Below, one piece after another: positions 58,468 through 64,000 of a stretch of DNA of 64,000 nt. The notes under the pieces were generated by a model, which was not told the DNA's origin, searched no databases, and saw nothing but the letters and a program-made list of their open reading frames with translations. Numbering within the stretch: position 1 is the first letter of the stretch; each line of letters starts with the position of its first letter. Position numbers and translations under genes: made by a program. The DNA comes from Coccinella septempunctata (lineage: Eukaryota; Arthropoda; Insecta; Coleoptera; Coccinellidae), in NCBI RefSeq assembly GCF_907165205.1, contig NC_058194.1:21080856-21144855 (forward strand), in the 5' to 3' direction.

Positions 58468-58550
58468 ATGGATCTACCCCCTGAAGAGATTATATGGAGG
58501 CAGTTGTACGAAAAAATTAAGAGATCGAAAGGCAAAACATCCACGAAAAA
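58468..58550 (+). CDS. First coding exon of a tandemly duplicated gene, copy 2
   Basis: ATG 58468 (ACAAAATGG, in-frame TGA just upstream) opens 27 codons plus two bases to a GTGAGT donor. It reads MDLPPEEIIWRQLYEKIKRS and ends KGKTSTK. Relative to copy 1 it lacks one leucine codon, has Tyr to Gln and Asp to Glu changes, and the terminal Thr to Lys. If the donor were not used, translation would stop one codon later. The following exon was not found; it may lie beyond the palindrome or past the window. Confidence 0.5.
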
Positions 58551-58552
58551 GT

Positions 58553-59560
58553 GAGTTTTTTTGATCAGGTGAAATCAGGAAAACATCTCAATATTTTAGA
58601 ATCAATTTGTGTCAATTAAAATAGTGAAACTGATTTTAGGTACTAATAATTCAAAATTCATCATCGAATCAACATTTATTGAGACGGGTATCTATTTTAC
58701 GATACCATGCACCTTTGTCTATGCCATGCACTGTGAATTCCCTACTCCCTTTATAAATAAGTTTATCAGTTCCTTTAGTGAAATCTAGTATGAAAAAAAT
58801 ATAGCACTCATAGAGCTTTCAGTTTGAATATTGATGAATAAAAACTCTTGAAATTCTTGAGCAGAAATTGTTAAAATATATATACTCCTTAATACTTACA
58901 AGCGCATGAGACTAGCTCAAATAGTTTTCAAGTAATATAATTCATAATTTTGTGTGACGTTAAGTATATCACACTCTTTTTGCTCTTGGGCCTTTTCTGG
59001 AAAGTAACGTTAAAAAAATTAGGCAGAATAACACCAGTTATAACATCTTTTTCGAATTTTTTTCATCTCTAATAAACTCTTCATTTTGAATTTCTTCAAC
59101 CGTTGGCGGTCACATTGTTATTAAGTATCATTCATAGATAGAAACAGGCAAATAAGTGTTTCATTGTTTCAAGTTCTGCAGGGTTTATCGAAAGTTGACT
59201 TGAAAGTTATTATATTTCATATTAATTAATTTTCAGTTCTCTAAAACTGGATAAAAAGTAGAGATGGTTCTTGAGATGATTATTGAAATAGCCATCCATT
59301 ATCCATTTATTATATTTAATTATTATAAATTTTCAAGAATATATGAATTTATTTTCAGACATAAAATTCAAATCTGATTTTTTTTTCATTAATTTCGATA
59401 CCCTGCTGTATCGAGGACAAATCTGAATACAAAGTTAATCTATGTGATTCTGAATATTTTCGGCTATTTTTATACTATATCTCCTTTGTTTTCTCAAATT
59501 TCAGTGCCTATTAACTTTCGCATAAACCGATAGTCACTGGTATTCGTGTCCTGACTTTTT
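58553..59560. other. Presumed first intron of copy 2, no exon seen
   Basis: AT-rich, featureless to the palindrome. Confidence 0.4.
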
Positions 59561-61226
59561 AAATAATCAACTATGTAGTGGCAAAGAGGACAGGGGAAAT
59601 AAAAATCCTTAATGAGATGCCGACGTTTCGACCTTTACTTCTGGTCTTTTTCAAGGATATTCATATGGATTATCCCTCATAATATTCTGAGGTGGACATA
59701 AAACTGTGTCGTCAATTCTTTTAAAAACTCAATATAAAGGTCCATTTGTCAATAGATAAAATAAAGTAAAAATAAAATAGAGAAAATCTTTCATATGTAC
59801 AGGGTGGGCAAATTTCGATGTTTTAGCACTACAGCTTTTAAACCAGAGGAGATAGACAAAATCTGATACCCCATTCTCGTTCTCTTTTTCTGAGGATCTT
59901 ACAATAGTAGTAGTCATTTTTGGACACTTTCTTTTGTTTTCGAGTTATAAGCAAAAATTGGAAAAATGGCGATATCGAAATAAATTTATATCTCCGCTAA
60001 TACTGATGATAGAGCTCTGAAATTGAAGCATTATACAGGCACTTTTTTACGTAGAATCCAGTGGCGTGCTCGCCTTTTTAGCAGGATTTTTAATTACGGA
60101 GCTATGACCCAAAGTTATGTTTTTTTAAATGGGAACAATAGTTTTATGTGCAATTTTTTGAAAGCCTAATTTTTAATGATTCCAAAAATATATAACAGCA
60201 TATGGTTTGTATCAATATAAATAATAGAAAATGGTCAAAAACATTTTTTCCCAATATTTCTATGGTTTCAACTTTAGACGACCACAGAAAAATAGAGTTT
60301 CCTATAACAAAAGCAGTCTCCTTCCGGCAATGTCATTCTTTCTATGCTTTTTCCCAATTTCCACAAAATTTGAATCCAGATATATTTAATAAATTTTCAT
60401 AATAAAGAAAGGACTTATAGAAGGAGACACTGGTAATCATACGATGCTTCATTTTTCTATGCTCATCAAAAATTGAAACCATAGAAATATTGAGAAAAAG
60501 GTTTTTGACCATTTTATATTATTTATAATGATACAAACCCTATGATGTTATATATTTTTGAAATCAGTAAAAATTAAGCTTTCAAAAAACTGCACAGAAA
60601 CCTAGTGTTCCCATTTAAAAAAACATAACTTTGTGTCATAGCTTCGTAATTAAAAATCCTGCTAAAAAGGCGAGCACGCCACTGAATTCTACGTAAAAAA
60701 GTGCCTGTGTAATGTTTCAATTTCAGAGCTCTATCATCAGTATTGGCGGAGATATAAATTTATTTCGATATCGCCATTTTTCCAATTTTTGCTTATAACT
60801 CGAAAACAAAAGAAAGTGGCCAAAAATGACTACTACTATTGTTAGTTTCTCAGAAAAAGGGAACGAGAATGGGGTATCAGATTTTGTGTATCTCCTCTGG
60901 TTTAAAAACTGTAGTGCTAAAACATCGAAATTTGCCCACCCTGTACATATGTCAGATAATACGGAATCTGGTTCAGTTGTTTGTTGTAGGAAATGAAAGA
61001 TTTTCTCTATTTTATTTTTACTTTATTTTATCTATTGACAAATGGACCTTTATATTGAGTTTTTAAAAGAATTGACGACACAGTTTTATGTCCACCTCAG
61101 AATATTATGAGGGATAATCCATATGAATAGCCTTGAAAAAGACCAGAAATAAAGGTCGAAACGTCGGCATCTCATTAAAGATTTTTATTTCCCCTGTCCT
61201 CTTTGCCACTACATAGTTGATTATTT
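59561..61226. repeat. 1.67-kb nested palindrome
   Basis: Outer arms start AAATAATCAACTATGTAGTG on the left and end with the inverse on the right. They include GGCAAAGAGGACAGGGGAAA, GACGTTTCGACC and TATTCTGAGGTGGACATAAA. Inside, at 59798-60946, lies a foldback element with GTACAGGGTGGGCAAATTTC ends whose own arms continue the pairing. The centre is near 60390 with about 100 unpaired bases. Some pairs have diverged, but the symmetry holds over roughly 780 bases per arm. Confidence 0.92.
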
Positions 61227-63329
61227 ATAAGCCGATAGTGTTGAAAATGATGACCCAAATTTTAATGTCAAGTTTCTCTAGCAATACCTATCAATACCTA
61301 GGATGGTACTATGAACACAATTATTTTATCAACAAAGAATAAAATAAAAATGAACAATAGTGTATATAGGTATAAAAAAGAAATGCTTTTAAGAAAATGA
61401 TTAGAACAAACTTTCACATATTGTACAACATTATCGAAACCTCTATCACAATCTATATGGGATATAAAATATAAACTATTAAATTTTCCTCGTTTTCCTT
61501 GGGATTTCATATTCCTAGAAATGCCAAAGGAATGAAATTCATGTAGACAGCTAAGTAGAAATTGCTTTTAATGATACAGTAATCTCAATTGATTATTGTT
61601 TATTCTTCTTATGGCCTTCATAATAAACTTTTGTATTAGTTTCAATTATTCTGAGAACAATTGATTCTGAGATTCATTGATTATAAAAATGAACTTCTTT
61701 GTAGCTTTATAAACACCCTAATTGCTCAACAGACTATTGTAGGTGTGTACTTGAAAAACGTTCGAAATCAGAATATTGTATTGAAAGTATTTTCTTGATT
61801 GACTGGCAACTTCAAAGTCGAAAGAATTGACTAGTTGATGAGGAAATTCAGATGACAAGGCTTCTGAGTTTTTTCGTGCGTGAATGAGAAAAACATCTCG
61901 AGAAAACTAATTTACCTTCGAATATTTGATGATTTGATTGATTCTTTTAATAAGAGACCAAAAAATCTTACTTCAAGATTGCACTGAGATTGTAAGAGAA
62001 GAGATTATGCTCTTAAAAATTGCTTATTAAATTTTGTATCATAGGTACGGTTTGCTTGATAAGTATCAGTGACATCAACCTTTATGGTAATTTTTCAGTT
62101 TCAAAATGGATTTTTCTTCTGATAGGTATATATGTCACTTGAAAACCAAGTAGAAATTTTGATATGGATCGCTTTCTAAAGAAGAAAGAAGCTTATGCTA
62201 GTGAAATTGTTTGTTCTTCCATTTCCAGTTACATTATTCATTCAAATTCAATCGCGAATTTATATTTATTAATTCACAATAATGTCAAAAGAAGTTGGGC
62301 AAGTATATGAATGGAAGAAAGTAGGTAAGAGTAATTAGATTTTACTTCTTTACAATGTAAAAAACTGTTAAAGATTTTCACGTCTTCATTCCAAACACTC
62401 TGCATGTAATTACACAACATTTATGATATTATTGATCACAGCGAGGGTATTTTCATTTGAACAGAGTAGAAATACGACTAATCTTTTCTTAATCACTCTC
62501 ATTTTTTCAAATTCTTATCGTGAATTTGACATTACTTGTGGATGAATATTACTCAAAGTTCGGTGTATTCGCTTCATCAAATATTAGCTTTACAAACGCA
62601 ATATAAGCATGATAGCAATTATCATCATTATCATGATTAGTTCTACGAGAATATAATCTGCATATAAGTATAAATTTATCATTGTTTGCATACATAGGTT
62701 TATATGTGCCATCATTATTGTAGGTACAGTGATTTTTAGCATTATGAATCTAATGGGAAGAGTATCTATTATGCGTTTTCTCTGTATTGTTATGTCACTC
62801 ATTTTGTGAAATATGTAATACATATCTCCTATCTCCCATAAACAGCGATATGTATATAACTGTGGAAAATTTCAACAAAATAGGAAAGGAAAACGCTAAC
62901 GAAAATCCTGCTTTATTATGGAAGATCACCTAATGCAAATATGTTTTCATTTATATTATATTTACTCTATATTGAATATGCAGTCATTCCAGTTACACAC
63001 TATGACATTTTCAATGGTATTGTCTGTAAGAGCATGCACGCCTTCTTACACGGTGGTACAACTCGATTTTCCGACTTTAAAATGAAAATGTGGAAAAGTG
63101 CTCGGACCCGTCAATTTCTGATTCCACTTTTTTTCAACCCCTTGATTTTGAATAGGGATGGGGGGTGTTGCGATAACTTATTTTGAAGATACCTACCTTA
63201 GTCTATGGTGAATTTTTAAGAACGTTACAAGTGTGTCAAAGCTATTATAGTAGTAGTATTGAAATAGTGTATTCCGTAGAAGAAAGAGGGTAGAAATGAT
63301 AAAATTATTTTTTAGAAATAACGACTCTG
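61227..63329. other. AT-rich, no gene seen
   Basis: Low-complexity ATCATNATTATCATG tracts near 62615-62740 produce spurious Ile/Met-rich frames. No exon recognised. Confidence 0.4.
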
Positions 63330-64000
63330 CGCGAGAAACAGCGGCTTTATTCAACGAATGACATTATGGAAAAAATGTATCCGCTGCTTACCTTATACTG
63401 ACGGTTCAGTAGGAAACAAAAAGAGGGTGTATGAAGAGACGAAAAAAGGGACGTGGCTCCCTTAGGTTATGTAGCAATGGGTCTTACCTTTAGTACTAGG
63501 AAATTGTCCGATTTTTCTAGTGTTTCACGTACCTAACAATCATGAGAATCCTTAAACAACATAAATCCATCCTTATAAGATACGATTGGATCAGGAACTG
63601 AATGAGAATGATTCCGATCGCCGACTCCAGTTCTGTGAAATGGTCAGTGAAATGATTAACGGTAATCAAAACTACATGTTCGATATCTGTTTGTCGGACG
63701 AGTGTTCATTTAACCTCAACGGCATTGTAAATCGGCATAACTGTCGGTATTGGTCAGATGAAAATCCAAGATTATTTCTTGAGGGGCATGGTGGATATTC
63801 AGCTTGCCCAAAAAATAAAATCTTTGGGCGGGTATTTTAGGAAATTCACCTAATCAGCGCACCACCTCATTTTGTTCAACAATAAGGATGGATTCAGATG
63901 CATACCACCCGCTGATATGAATATCAACAAGTGTTACGATCTTAATTGAACTAGCCAATTTGCCATCGTCAAGGCCCCAAATGGAGTAGGTACGCCCCAT
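63330..64000 (+). mobile_element. Tc1/mariner-superfamily transposase relic, copy 2, cut by window end
   Basis: Same family as 19238-20080: QELNENDSDRRLQFCEMVSE, GNQNYMFDICLSDECSFNLN with the first catalytic aspartate, then NRHNCRYWSDENPRLF. Upstream frames are broken by stops and a frameshift, and downstream IFGRVF runs into a stop. It lacks the satellite insertion of copy 1. The second catalytic block is not recognisable before the window ends. Confidence 0.75.

Noticed and set aside
60202..61066. Frames inside the large palindrome
   Set aside because: They are made of inverted-repeat arm sequence and mirror frames on the other arm.
62590..62823. Ile/Met-rich minus-strand frame resembling a membrane protein
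   Set aside because: Its tail is encoded by low-complexity ATCATNATTATC repeats; hydrophobicity is a composition effect.

Overview
This is a eukaryotic, almost certainly insect, genomic window; a beetle is my best guess but nothing here proves the order. It is AT-rich, its genes are intron-split with GT..AG junctions, and much of it is transposon debris: mariner/Tc1-like, hAT, long-terminal-inverted-repeat foldback elements and several non-LTR retrotransposon clades. Many repeats carry the (A)CAGGGTG-type ends common in insect genomes. No CRISPR, rRNA or tRNA genes were seen. All spliced models below were built by eye from splice sites and reading frame.

Layout. 0.5-1.5 kb: 5'-truncated non-LTR retrotransposon. 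2.8-10.3 kb: a cluster of three paralogous two-exon genes (+, -, +) for small secreted ten-cysteine Ly6/three-finger-like proteins. 8.7 and 12.4 kb: two orphan minus-strand exon candidates. 10.9-16.1 kb: repeat block with a MITE directly abutting an internally deleted mariner. 16.2-22.2 kb: a three-exon minus-strand gene of unknown function (185 aa) whose introns hold a 1.4 kb palindrome, a Tc1-like relic and RLE-type retrotransposon pieces. 22.4-38.8 kb: mostly repeats, including two non-autonomous hAT elements with perfect 8-bp target duplications, a decayed copy of exons 1-2 of the 185-aa gene, and a few unidentified exon candidates. 41.2-45.9 kb: doublecortin-like kinase (DCLK) on the minus strand in nine exons. 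46.6-47.5 kb: IMP3, the U3 snoRNP protein, on the plus strand in five exons, divergently arranged about 0.7 kb from DCLK. 48.6-58.6 kb: a tandemly duplicated 5' gene end (first coding exon plus leader, copies about 9.4 kb apart) with unidentified exons between. 59.6-61.2 kb: a 1.67 kb near-perfect nested palindrome. 63.3-64.0 kb: a second Tc1-like relic running off the window.

How it fits together. DCLK (microtubule-associated kinase) and IMP3 (ribosome biogenesis) are conserved single-copy-type genes and anchor the window. The lineage-specific interest lies in the Ly6-like cluster, where exon 2 and 3' UTR look homogenised between two inverted copies while exon 1 does not, and in the duplicated short first exon at 49.1/58.5 kb, which preserves ATG, reading frame and splice donor.
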